A DNA stretch of 18,595 nt from Candidatus Aenigmatarchaeota archaeon (lineage in GTDB: Archaea > Aenigmatarchaeota > Aenigmatarchaeia > QMZP01 > QMZT01), in assembly GCA_023128965.1 (NCBI GenBank), contig JAGMCY010000083.1:1-18595 (forward strand), written 5' to 3'. This document shows positions 6,998-13,252 of this stretch, in pieces. How positions within the stretch are numbered: position 1 is the stretch's first letter; each line of letters opens with the position of its first letter. The notes beneath the pieces are model-generated. The model saw only the letters and a list, made by a program, of their open reading frames with translations. It was not told the origin of the DNA and made no database searches. Both the position numbers and the translations under genes were made by a program.

Positions 6998-8638
6998 TCA
7001 GAACTCTCCTCCGGGCGGCATGCCCCCTCCTGGCGGCATGGGCGGCATTTTATTTCCCGCCCCTGTGGATATTATGTCATCGATCCTCAGCACCATCTCT
7101 GCCACCTCGCTCGCACTCTTTACCGCTTGTAGTTTTATCTTAAGGGGTTCTATCACACCCAGTGTCAGCATGTTGCTGACGTTGCCAGTGAAAACATCCA
7201 GACCAGCAGACGTTCTGTTTTTGTCATGCTCTGACCTTAATTGAGCGAGTTTGTCTATGGGATCAAGACCTCCATTTTCAGCCAGGCTTTTAGGAACGAT
7301 TTCCATCGCGTTTGCAAAGGCGTTGACCGCGAGCTGTTCCCTTCCCTTGAATGTTTCTGCATATTTCCTCAGGTATTTTGCTATCTGCATTTCGACTGCT
7401 CCTCCTCCAGGGACTACCTTGCCGAGTTCAAGAGCTGCCGCAACCCCTTTGATCGCGTCTTCCATCGCCCTTTCCACTTCGTCAACAACGTGCTCGCTGC
7501 CTCCACGTATTAAAATCGTAACGGCCTTAGGTTCCCTGCATTTCTCAACGAATATCATCTCGTCTCCTGCTATTTTCTTTTCCTCAACCAGGCCTGCGTA
7601 ACCAAGGTCTGACTTGTTCAGATCCTTTATGTTCGTCACGACCTTCGCTCCTGTCGCTCGCGAAAGCTTCTCCATGTCGGATTTTTTGACCCTCCTCGCG
7701 GCGAGTATGTTCAACTTCGCCAGATAATGCTGGGCGATATCATCTATTCCCTTCTGGCAGAAGACAACGTTTGCTCCTGATTTCGTTACCATGTCGACCA
7801 TTTCCTTCAGGCTCCTTTCCTCCCCATCCAGGAACGCCTGTAATTTTTCAGGGGAATCTATGTTGATTTTCGCGTCGCCTTCGAGTTCTTTGACCTCCAA
7901 AGCCGAGTCTATGAGCGCGATTTTCACTCTTTCCAACTTTTTAGGCATACCAGAGTGAACGACTTCTTTATCCATGACTATTCCGTCTATGAGTTCGGTA
8001 TCGCTCATCGAACCTCCCTGTTTTTTCTCAATCTTCACGTTCTCCGTGTCTATGTCCACTTTTCCTCCGTTTACGTCTGCTACCCTTCTCACCGCCTTCA
8101 CGGAGAGGACCGCTAGCTTATCAGAGGCCCTCTCGGCTGCCTTTCCCGTCATCGCGGTGTTGGCTATTTTCTTCAGCGTCTTTTCATCCTCTATGTCAAC
8201 TTTCTGCGCCAGTTTGTCTATGATCTCCAGCACCTTGATTTTTGCCAGCCTGAACCCCTTCGTTATGACCGTTGGGTGTATCTGTTGCTCAAGGAGTTTT
8301 TCCGCCTCGTTCAAGAGCTCGCCCGCGATTATGACCGCTGTCGTCGTTCCGTCTCCGACGGCCTCGTCCTGCGTCTTCGCGACCTCGACCATCATCTTCG
8401 CTGCCGGGTGCTCTATCTGCATTTCGTTAAGAATTGTCGCCCCGTCATTCGTTATCGTAACGTCTCCCAAAGAATCAACCAGCATCTTGTCCATTCCCTT
8501 TGGGCCTAAAGTAGTTCTAACTGCATCAGCCACGACTTTTGCGGCTGCTATACTATTCTTCTGCGCGTCCCTCCCCCTCGTTCTTGATGTTCCTTCGGGG
8601 AGTATAAAGATCGGCTGTACACCTTGCGCTCCATTCAT
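6998..8638 (-). CDS. thsA: Thermosome subunit (group II chaperonin)
   Basis: The 546-residue subunit belongs to the ATP-driven double-ring chaperonin that folds cytosolic proteins. ATP-site motifs are intact: LGPKGMDKM at 44-52, NDGAT at 64-68 and GDGTTT at 95-100, plus the late GGGAVEMQIAKYLR segment. The C-terminus is the usual Gly/Met/Pro-rich tail (MPPMPPGGGMPPGG) that projects into the cavity. ATG 8638 is chosen because GAGGTGAT (8643-8650, read on the - strand) is a near-perfect SD 4 nt away, and because the protein then begins NGAQGVQPIFILPEGT as in the family. An upstream open extension lacks support. It is transcribed alone from a strong TATA element with a leader of about 37 nt. Only one subunit gene is in the window. 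Confidence 0.96.
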   Translation of the reverse strand: MNGAQGVQPIFILPEGTSRTRGRDAQKNSIAAAKVVADAVRTTLGPKGMDKMLVDSLGDVTITNDGATILNEMQIEHPAAKMMVEVAKTQDEAVGDGTTTAVIIAGELLNEAEKLLEQQIHPTVITKGFRLAKIKVLEIIDKLAQKVDIEDEKTLKKIANTAMTGKAAERASDKLAVLSVKAVRRVADVNGGKVDIDTENVKIEKKQGGSMSDTELIDGIVMDKEVVHSGMPKKLERVKIALIDSALEVKELEGDAKINIDSPEKLQAFLDGEERSLKEMVDMVTKSGANVVFCQKGIDDIAQHYLAKLNILAARRVKKSDMEKLSRATGAKVVTNIKDLNKSDLGYAGLVEEKKIAGDEMIFVEKCREPKAVTILIRGGSEHVVDEVERAMEDAIKGVAAALELGKVVPGGGAVEMQIAKYLRKYAETFKGREQLAVNAFANAMEIVPKSLAENGGLDPIDKLAQLRSEHDKNRTSAGLDVFTGNVSNMLTLGVIEPLKIKLQAVKSASEVAEMVLRIDDIISTGAGNKMPPMPPGGGMPPGGEF

Positions 8639-8696
8639 AATATCACCTCTATTTATCGATTTAATGATTTGGATAGCATATAATATACATGGGTTA

Positions 8697-8704
8697 TTTA
8701 TAAA
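8697..8704 (-). promoter_or_regulatory. Thermosome TATA box
   Basis: The perfect octamer TTTATAAA is preceded on the - strand by a purine-rich BRE-like GAAAAG (8705-8710). A start near 8675 would leave a leader of about 37 nt carrying the SD. Heat regulation is expected for this family, but no operator is identified with confidence. Confidence 0.65.
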
Positions 8705-8748
8705 CTTTTCCCTCAACAAATAATTTAAAGATTAATTTAAGCTGAACG

Positions 8749-8756
8749 TAAATATA
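8749..8756 (+). promoter_or_regulatory. TATA box for the tRNA gene
   Basis: TAAATATA lies 48-55 nt before the tRNA 5' end. A start about 25 nt downstream (near 8778-8782) would fall inside the inverted repeat at 8772-8792 and leave a short 5' leader for RNase P to remove. Confidence 0.5.
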
Positions 8757-8771
8757 GAATATCGAGTGTGT

Positions 8772-8792
8772 GACGCATACGTAGTATGCGTC
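8772..8792. repeat. Perfect 9-bp inverted repeat between thermosome and tRNA promoters
   Basis: GACGCATAC (8772-8780) and GTATGCGTC (8784-8792) are exact reverse complements around a 3-base GTA. In RNA this is a stable hairpin followed by TTT; in DNA it is a near-palindromic site. It overlaps the predicted tRNA transcription start and lies 11 bp before the tRNA. It could be an operator, a tRNA-leader hairpin or a weak terminator of upstream transcription. Confidence 0.75.
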
Positions 8793-8842
8793 TTTCGAAA
8801 CATGGGCTCGTAGCTCAGCTTGGTTAGAGCGCCGGTCTTATA

Positions 8843-8882
8843 TGGCCATCAGGCGTAAGCCTGGTTTGCTTTGACCTACGAA
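8843..8882 (+). other. Canonical tRNA intron at 37/38 (40 nt)
   Basis: The bulge-helix-bulge geometry is exact: exon CTTA (8837-8840), bulge TA|T (8841-8843), then intron helix GG (8844-8845) paired with CC (8875-8876), intron TACG (8877-8880), and bulge AA|A (8881-8883) before the anticodon stem. The central helix CTTA/TACG has three pairs and one T-C mismatch. The intron body holds a hairpin CAGGC (8850-8854), GTAA loop, GCCTG (8859-8863), extendable by a U-G and an A-U pair. Confidence 0.85.
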
Positions 8883-8904
8883 AGCCGGAGGTCTGGGGTT
8901 CGAA

Positions 8905-8966
8905 TGACCCTTTTACTCAAAAGTGTAAACGGAAAACCAGCAGCTAACGCCTGCATGTCTTGGAAA
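8905..8966 (+). other. Non-canonical T-loop tRNA intron at 59/60 (62 nt)
   Basis: The T-loop is interrupted after TTCGAA. A relaxed bulge-helix-bulge is visible: exon TTCG (8899-8902) pairs with intron TGGA (8961-8964) through two Watson-Crick and two G-U pairs, with 3-nt bulges AA|T (8903-8905) and AA|T (8965-8967). GAC/GTC (8906-8908/8957-8959) starts the intron helix with one bulged base. Inside are two hairpins: TTTAC/GTAAA (8912-8916/8925-8929) and GCAG/CTGC (8940-8943/8951-8954). Excision restores a perfect T-arm. Confidence 0.85.
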
Positions 8967-8985
8967 TCCCCACGAGCCCATTGCA

Positions 8986-9003
8986 TATCTTTTAATTTTA
9001 ATA
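8986..9003 (+). promoter_or_regulatory. T-rich tRNA end region doubling as the EndoQ promoter
   Basis: The 42 bp between the tRNA and the EndoQ ATG are A/T-rich. TCTTTT (8989-8994 region) suits termination of the tRNA transcript, and the TTTAATTTTAATAA stretch is centred about 25 nt before the ATG at 9023. No SD is seen, so the EndoQ transcript is probably leaderless. Confidence 0.45.
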
Positions 9004-9022
9004 ACCTGTCCAATTAATTCTT

Positions 9023-10291
9023 ATGAAAATAATATCCGATTTCCACATACATTCAAGGTTTTCCAGGGCAACGAGCAGCGAACTGAACATACTCAATTTG
9101 GTCAAGTACGCAAGGATCAAAGGGGTTAATTTGCTCGGAACAGGGGATTTCACGCATCCTGTCTGGTTGAGGGAGATTAAAAACGAGTTGAAAGAGGACG
9201 GGACGGGTATTTTGAAGGGCCGGGATTTTTCCTTTATCCTATCCACGGAAATTTCGAGCATTTACAAACAGGACAACGCCGTCAAAAGGATACACAACGT
9301 AATCCTCTCCCCGGATTTCGAGACGGTTGACCAGATAAATGATGTTTTAGGGAAAAAGGGTGTGAACCTCGAGGCGGACGGCAGACCCATCTGTGGTATA
9401 CGTTCTCCTGAACTCGTTGAAATGATCAAGGAAATCGACCAGAAAAACGAAGTTATTCCCGCCCACATCTGGACTCCCTGGTTTTCGCTTTTCGGCTCGA
9501 AATCAGGGTTCGACCGGATCGAGGATTGCTTTCAAGACCAGACGAAGAATATCTTCGCCTTGGAAACCGGGCTGTCTTCAAATCCAGCGATGAACTGGAG
9601 GTTGTCTTCGCTTGACAGGTTTGCGTTGGTTTCGTTCTCCGATCTTCATTCCTTCTGGCCATGGAGAATCGGGAGGGAGGCGACGGTTTTCGAAATGAAG
9701 GATTTGACATATGACAACCTGATAAAGGCCATAAGGACGAAAGAAGGCCTGGTGGAAACGATCGAGGTCGATCCTTCCTACGGGAAATACCATTATGACG
9801 GTCACAGGGACTGCAAGGTTTCGCTTGGGCCCAAAGATTCCGAAAAGTTCAGGAACATCTGCCCTGTTTGTAGGCGCCCGCTAACCATAGGGGTTTTGCA
9901 CAGGGTTGAGGAACTCGCTGACAGGGAAGAGGGGTTCGTTCCCAAAGACGCGAAGCCCTTTCGTTCGCTCGTCCCTCTTTCCGAGATCATATCCTTTGTT
10001 CTGAAATCCGGCCTGAGCTCCGGTAAGGTGTGGGAAGAGTATAACAAGCTCGTGAATTCATTTGGTTCGGAATTCAACGTTTTGCTGGAAGCGGAAGAAG
10101 AGAGGATGAAGAATATTGTAGATGAGAATATCGTTGAACTTATTCTTAAGGTGAGGTCTGGGAAAATGAACATAAAACCCGGGTATGATGGGGTGTATGG
10201 AGAGCTGGTTGCCGAGGAAAGGGGGTTGTCGAAATCCCCGCAAAAAAGGTTAAATGAGTTCAATATCAGACGTCCCCCTGACGGTGACTGA
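9023..10291 (+). CDS. endQ: Endonuclease Q (PHP-domain DNA repair nuclease) with C-terminal PIP motif
   Basis: At 422 residues this matches EndoQ, which nicks DNA 5' to deaminated bases (uracil, hypoxanthine, xanthine) and abasic sites. The PHP metal site is visible: H8-x-H10 in DFHIHSRFSRATS, and D42 and H45 in GTGDFTHP. H261-x2-C264 and C280-x2-C283 make the zinc site typical of EndoQ, followed by LTIGVLHRVEELADRE. Near the end is PGYDGVYGEL, and then a tail with Q407-K-R-L410-N-E-F413, which fits the PCNA-interacting motif Q-x2-h-x2-F. The last 14 codons overlap the convergent lipoprotein gene (10250-10291). The gene stands alone. The family call is firm; the PIP box is a motif match. Confidence 0.92.
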   Translation: MKIISDFHIHSRFSRATSSELNILNLVKYARIKGVNLLGTGDFTHPVWLREIKNELKEDGTGILKGRDFSFILSTEISSIYKQDNAVKRIHNVILSPDFETVDQINDVLGKKGVNLEADGRPICGIRSPELVEMIKEIDQKNEVIPAHIWTPWFSLFGSKSGFDRIEDCFQDQTKNIFALETGLSSNPAMNWRLSSLDRFALVSFSDLHSFWPWRIGREATVFEMKDLTYDNLIKAIRTKEGLVETIEVDPSYGKYHYDGHRDCKVSLGPKDSEKFRNICPVCRRPLTIGVLHRVEELADREEGFVPKDAKPFRSLVPLSEIISFVLKSGLSSGKVWEEYNKLVNSFGSEFNVLLEAEEERMKNIVDENIVELILKVRSGKMNIKPGYDGVYGELVAEERGLSKSPQKRLNEFNIRRPPDGD

Positions 10292-11200
10292 TACCGATTT
10301 GTCTATGAAATAATCATAAACGGCCGATATTTCTATGTTTTTCTGGACGTTGACCATTGCCATCGGAAACATCATTTCTGCGTTGCACACGATCTTGCCT
10401 CTTCCTTTCCAGAGGTTTAAGATGGTTTGTCCGTATTCGAGATCGCAGTCACTGAATATTATATCCAGAGATTTTGAAAACAGAACTATTCTGTTCCAGT
10501 TTTCAGGGTTGTCACAACCCTGTATTTGAGTACCGACAATCCCCAATGAGCATACTGTGCCTTCACCGATGTTCTGTACATCAATCTCTATTGGAAATTC
10601 CAATTGCCGTTTGCCTTGCCAGACTTTCAAAGGCCCTTTCACCTTGATGTCTAGCGATACTGGACCTTCCGTCGTGCTGCCCGGCTGTGAGGGCGGGGGT
10701 TTCCCCTCCGACTGAAGCCTTATCAGTTCATCCTGGGAAGTTATCAATACCGGCTTGATCGTACTGGCGGTGTATGAATAATACATCCTGATGCTTGGGT
10801 TGTAAGGAATGGTGACGCCTTTCTCGAGGATGGGAGCTATGCAGTTCCATGCGCACGTCTTGGATTCTCCCTGCACGCCCCTTTCCCTGTCTTCCCCTAC
10901 CAGGTCGAAAGGAACCTCACAATTTGATATCATCTCGTAAGAAGGGCTGCAGCGAATGTCTGAGTACATTTCTGTGCCGGTGTTGAATATTTTTACAAGC
11001 ATGTTCTCCGCCCTTATTTGGCCAGAATTCCTGATCCTCGTCCTTATGACAAAGGGTTCGCCCGATTGGAGTTCGTTTGGTTCGGCGACGAGATCCTCCA
11101 ACACAACACCATAATTCGTCATGCCTAGTCCTGGTAAAGTGCAGCCGGAAACCATTATCAGGGTTATGATTAAAATTGGCAGTGAAAGCGTATGTCTCAT
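10250..11200 (-). CDS. Surface lipoprotein A of a four-gene paralogous array
   Basis: This is a 316-residue exported lipoprotein. The signal peptide MRHTLSLPILIITLIMVSGC ends in a lipobox, with lipidation expected at C20. The mature part has two beta-rich Ig/CARDB-like regions: SGEPFVIRTRIRNSGQIRAEN near 45-65, and LEFPIEIDVQNIGEGTVCS near 200. Between them is a module, IRMYYSYTASTIKPV then SQDELIRLQSEGK, shared by all four array members. The end, YDYFIDKSVSVTVRG, is also shared. Many Cys suggest disulfides. Lipoprotein B is its closest relative. The last gene of the array, it has its own A/T box at 11222-11229 and no SD. The ligand is unknown. Confidence 0.85.
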   Translation of the reverse strand: MRHTLSLPILIITLIMVSGCTLPGLGMTNYGVVLEDLVAEPNELQSGEPFVIRTRIRNSGQIRAENMLVKIFNTGTEMYSDIRCSPSYEMISNCEVPFDLVGEDRERGVQGESKTCAWNCIAPILEKGVTIPYNPSIRMYYSYTASTIKPVLITSQDELIRLQSEGKPPPSQPGSTTEGPVSLDIKVKGPLKVWQGKRQLEFPIEIDVQNIGEGTVCSLGIVGTQIQGCDNPENWNRIVLFSKSLDIIFSDCDLEYGQTILNLWKGRGKIVCNAEMMFPMAMVNVQKNIEISAVYDYFIDKSVSVTVRGTSDIELI

Positions 11201-11221
11201 GTTTATAATTTGAAAAAGAAT

Positions 11222-11229
11222 CTTTTATT
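11222..11229 (-). promoter_or_regulatory. TATA-like box of lipoprotein A
   Basis: On the - strand AATAAAAG is centred 26 nt before the ATG at 11200, with no SD between, so an internal leaderless promoter is likely. Confidence 0.45.
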
Positions 11230-11235
11230 CTTTCC

Positions 11236-12216
11236 CTACCGGGGTTCGGTCGAGGGGTAGACTAGAACATCCGCCGTTTTATCGATGAAATACCCGTATT
11301 CCGCCCGCAGTTCTATGTTTTTCTGGATGATTCCGATTTGCTGGCTCGTGTCAGCCACTACCTTGCAGGATATGGTCTGGGGCCTGTCCCCGATCAGAAC
11401 CACGTTTTCTTTATACGAGCAAACATTAAGTGTCATGCCCTGTGGTAACAATATGTCCAAATTTAACTTATACCACCCCTCGTTCATGCCCCATCCGTCT
11501 TTTTTGCATTTATCAACAGAAGAGCAGACCGTTCCGCCCCCGATGTTTTTGATGGTGATCACTATCGGGAATTCCACATAATTTCCATACGTCCTTATGG
11601 GGGAAGCCGTTTCTATGTCAAGGGATATGGGGGATTTAGTCTTGCTGTAAGATTCGGACGGGAGACCTTTTCCCTGGTCCTGCAGGGCTTTCAGTTCCTC
11701 TTTTGAAACCAAAGTCACCATCTTGATCGTTGATGACCTGTAAGAATAGAAAAATCTCACCTTTGCTTTATAAGGCGTGCTGAGACCGGGCAAAACCTGC
11801 GGTGCGATATACCTCCACGTGCAGGTCTCCTCGCCGCCCGTTATCCCTGAATACGGGTCTTCCGGTAGCATGGTTATCCACTTGTTCGTATACCTGCATT
11901 TAATCTCGTCCGGGAAGACCTCGCCTGTCCCGCCTGCTTGAGCGCCCGCTCCCCCTTCCCATACTTCATCAAGACCGAGCAACTCCGCGAATCCGTTTTC
12001 AGCTTTTACAGAACCCGTGTTCTTGACCCTAAGGGTGAATTCGACTTCCTCGCCCGAATGGACATCCGGGAAATCGGGCCCGAAATGCTCTATTATAACG
12101 CCTGTCCCTACCGGGGTTTTTGATTCAAACGGTTCTCCTGTTGGGAGGACACACCCGGAGATGACAGAAATGATTATTAAAAAAATCAAGAACATGGTAA
12201 ACCTTTGGCTATTCAT
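11236..12216 (-). CDS. Surface lipoprotein B of a four-gene paralogous array
   Basis: This has 326 residues from ATG 12216; a TTG at 12237 would extend it without benefit, and ATG 12195 is also possible. The signal peptide MNSQRFTMFLIFLIIISVISGC carries a lipobox, with Cys22 expected to be lipidated. Domain 1 includes SGEEVEFTLRVKNTGSVKAEN; the shared middle module reads VRFFYSYRSSTIKMV then SKEELKALQDQGKGL. Domain 2 begins with SPISLDIETASPI and contains VEFPIVITIKNIGGGTVCS. The closing motif is YGYFIDKTADVLV. It aligns with lipoprotein A along its length and differs by a Gly/Ala-rich insertion near residues 75-90. An Ig-like adhesin or binding protein on the outer face of the membrane is the simplest reading. 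Confidence 0.85.
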   Translation of the reverse strand: MNSQRFTMFLIFLIIISVISGCVLPTGEPFESKTPVGTGVIIEHFGPDFPDVHSGEEVEFTLRVKNTGSVKAENGFAELLGLDEVWEGGAGAQAGGTGEVFPDEIKCRYTNKWITMLPEDPYSGITGGEETCTWRYIAPQVLPGLSTPYKAKVRFFYSYRSSTIKMVTLVSKEELKALQDQGKGLPSESYSKTKSPISLDIETASPIRTYGNYVEFPIVITIKNIGGGTVCSSVDKCKKDGWGMNEGWYKLNLDILLPQGMTLNVCSYKENVVLIGDRPQTISCKVVADTSQQIGIIQKNIELRAEYGYFIDKTADVLVYPSTEPR

Positions 12217-12235
12217 ATTATATAATTGTAAAAAC

Positions 12236-12246
12236 AAATAAAAAGG
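12236..12246 (-). promoter_or_regulatory. TATA-like box of lipoprotein B
   Basis: The - strand reads CCTTTTTATTT here, 20-30 nt before the ATG at 12216. It may also act as the T-rich end of the lipoprotein C transcript. No SD is present. Confidence 0.35.
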
Positions 12247-12248
12247 AT

Positions 12249-13217
12249 TTAAAACTGCTCTATCCCTCTGACTGTTACCTGCGTTGTCGTATCAATCGAA
12301 TAAATGTATTTCAGTATCACTTCGAAGTTCCCCTTTGTCTTGCTCGCTGGTGGCTGGATTATCTCGAATTCACATGTGACATCTGTTGACATCCCGTCCC
12401 ACATGTATATGAAGTTTCCTATTGGCTGCGGAAGACCCGGAGGTACATCGTTATATATCGGCGCGCCCAACAAACTCTGTGCCGGGCAATAACCTTCAAC
12501 AGGCATGACCCACTGCGGATAGGTAACTTCTATTGCAACCGGGTAATCTTTTCCTGCTATTCGTCCGCCGCCCGCGTTGGAAATCCTTATCTGCAACGGG
12601 AATCTTGCGTTTGTCCAATCCTTTGCCTTCACCAGCAGCCCTGCATCAACCATCACGGTCAAAGGACCTGCTGTCAGGATTGCAGGATCGCTTACAAGGG
12701 ATTCTCCGGTTTGAATCATCCTTCTCAATTCATCGCTTGTCACGAATTGTACGGGCTTTCTGGCCTTGGTTTCGTAAGCGTAGTAAACCCTTGCGTCTAT
12801 ACGGAAATTCTGTGTCTGCCCCCTTTCGAGTAGAGGAGCTATGAGCTGCCAGTCCGCTTTTGCAAGTTCCCCCTGTGTTCCCGTTTCCGGGATCGGGGCC
12901 AGTATGTTTCTCAGGTCGATAACTGTCGATGGTGTAACGGCCCATTCCATGGGGTCTATCTGCATCAACTCAACTATTGCCGGTGCTCCTGTTCCTAATT
13001 CTCCGTTGTACCCGCCTTGGTTCCGGACTTCCAAATGAAGGCCTATCTGCTCTCCTGAATCTATGGTGGTTGGTGGTGGTATCTCGAACTTCTCCACGAC
13101 CAAACCAGGTCCTCCTCCCATTCCGTCAGTCGGTCCTATGCAACCAGAAATCCATAATGTCGCTATTACGCACAACAGCAAAAGGAATTCAACCTTTTTA
13201 GCGAATATACCGGTCAT
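12249..13217 (-). CDS. Surface lipoprotein C of a four-gene paralogous array
   Basis: A 322-residue lipoprotein. The signal peptide ends LWISGC, with lipidation expected at C26, and a Gly-rich spacer (GPTDGMGGGPG) follows. Domain 1 holds SGEQIGLHLEVRNQGGYNGE; the shared middle module reads ARVYYAYETKARKPVQF then TSDELRRMIQTGESL. Domain 2 holds ARFPLQIRISNAGGGRIAG, and the end reads YIYSIDTTTQVTVRG. It has far fewer Cys than A and B. It is more diverged from A and B than they are from each other, but the order of elements is identical. A leaderless promoter box lies in the 35-bp gap upstream. No enzyme motif is seen. Confidence 0.85.
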   Translation of the reverse strand: MTGIFAKKVEFLLLLCVIATLWISGCIGPTDGMGGGPGLVVEKFEIPPPTTIDSGEQIGLHLEVRNQGGYNGELGTGAPAIVELMQIDPMEWAVTPSTVIDLRNILAPIPETGTQGELAKADWQLIAPLLERGQTQNFRIDARVYYAYETKARKPVQFVTSDELRRMIQTGESLVSDPAILTAGPLTVMVDAGLLVKAKDWTNARFPLQIRISNAGGGRIAGKDYPVAIEVTYPQWVMPVEGYCPAQSLLGAPIYNDVPPGLPQPIGNFIYMWDGMSTDVTCEFEIIQPPASKTKGNFEVILKYIYSIDTTTQVTVRGIEQF

Positions 13218-13240
13218 ATTTTATTTTATGAACAAACAAG

Positions 13241-13250
13241 CTTTTATATG
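13241..13250 (-). promoter_or_regulatory. TATA box of lipoprotein C
   Basis: CATATAAAAG on the - strand is centred about 29 nt before the ATG at 13217, with only A/T-rich sequence and no SD between. It is the best of the four array promoter boxes. Confidence 0.5.
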
Positions 13251-13252
13251 TT

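Larger units (their letters stand above)
8804..8980 (+). tRNA. trnI-UAU: tRNA-Ile(UAU) with two introns (37/38 and 59/60)
   Basis: The acceptor stem is perfect: GGGCTCG (8804-8810) with CGAGCCC (8973-8979), discriminator A at 8980, CCA not encoded. The D-arm is GCTC (8813-8816)/GAGC (8827-8830). The anticodon stem is CCGGT (8832-8836)/GCCGG (8884-8888) with one G-U at 31-39. The variable loop is AGGTC, the T-stem TGGGG (8894-8898)/CCCCA (8968-8972), and the T-loop TTCGAAT. Removing introns 8843-8882 and 8905-8966 leaves a 75-nt tRNA with anticodon loop CU-UAU-AA, reading the Ile codon AUA. The overall sequence resembles archaeal tRNA-Ile(GAU). Most archaea instead read AUA with an agmatidine-modified CAU tRNA, so UAU is unusual. 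ATA codons are common in the neighbouring genes. Confidence 0.9.

Noticed and set aside
8639..8719. Longer N-terminus for the thermosome subunit
   Set aside because: It would include the SD and leader; the near-perfect SD at 8643-8650 fixes ATG 8638.
7974..8723. Long + strand open frame (249 codons) antisense to the thermosome gene
   Set aside because: It mirrors a strongly conserved chaperonin gene, is Ser/Phe/Thr-rich as antisense frames usually are, and has no recognisable domain or promoter.
8772..8792. Inverted repeat as a CRISPR repeat or insertion-sequence end
   Set aside because: It occurs once here, with no spacer series, transposase or target duplication.
8906..8966. Small ncRNA independent of the tRNA
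   Set aside because: The segment has intron geometry with BHB bulges, and its removal completes the T-arm exactly, so an intron is the better reading. A later function of the excised RNA is not excluded.
9802..10263. - strand open frame of 153 codons antisense to endQ
   Set aside because: It lies opposite the conserved zinc site and C-terminal EndoQ region, and has no start context or family resemblance.
12533..12945. Open frames in other frames and strands across lipoprotein C
   Set aside because: The lipoprotein frame has a signal peptide, promoter and paralogues; the alternatives have none.
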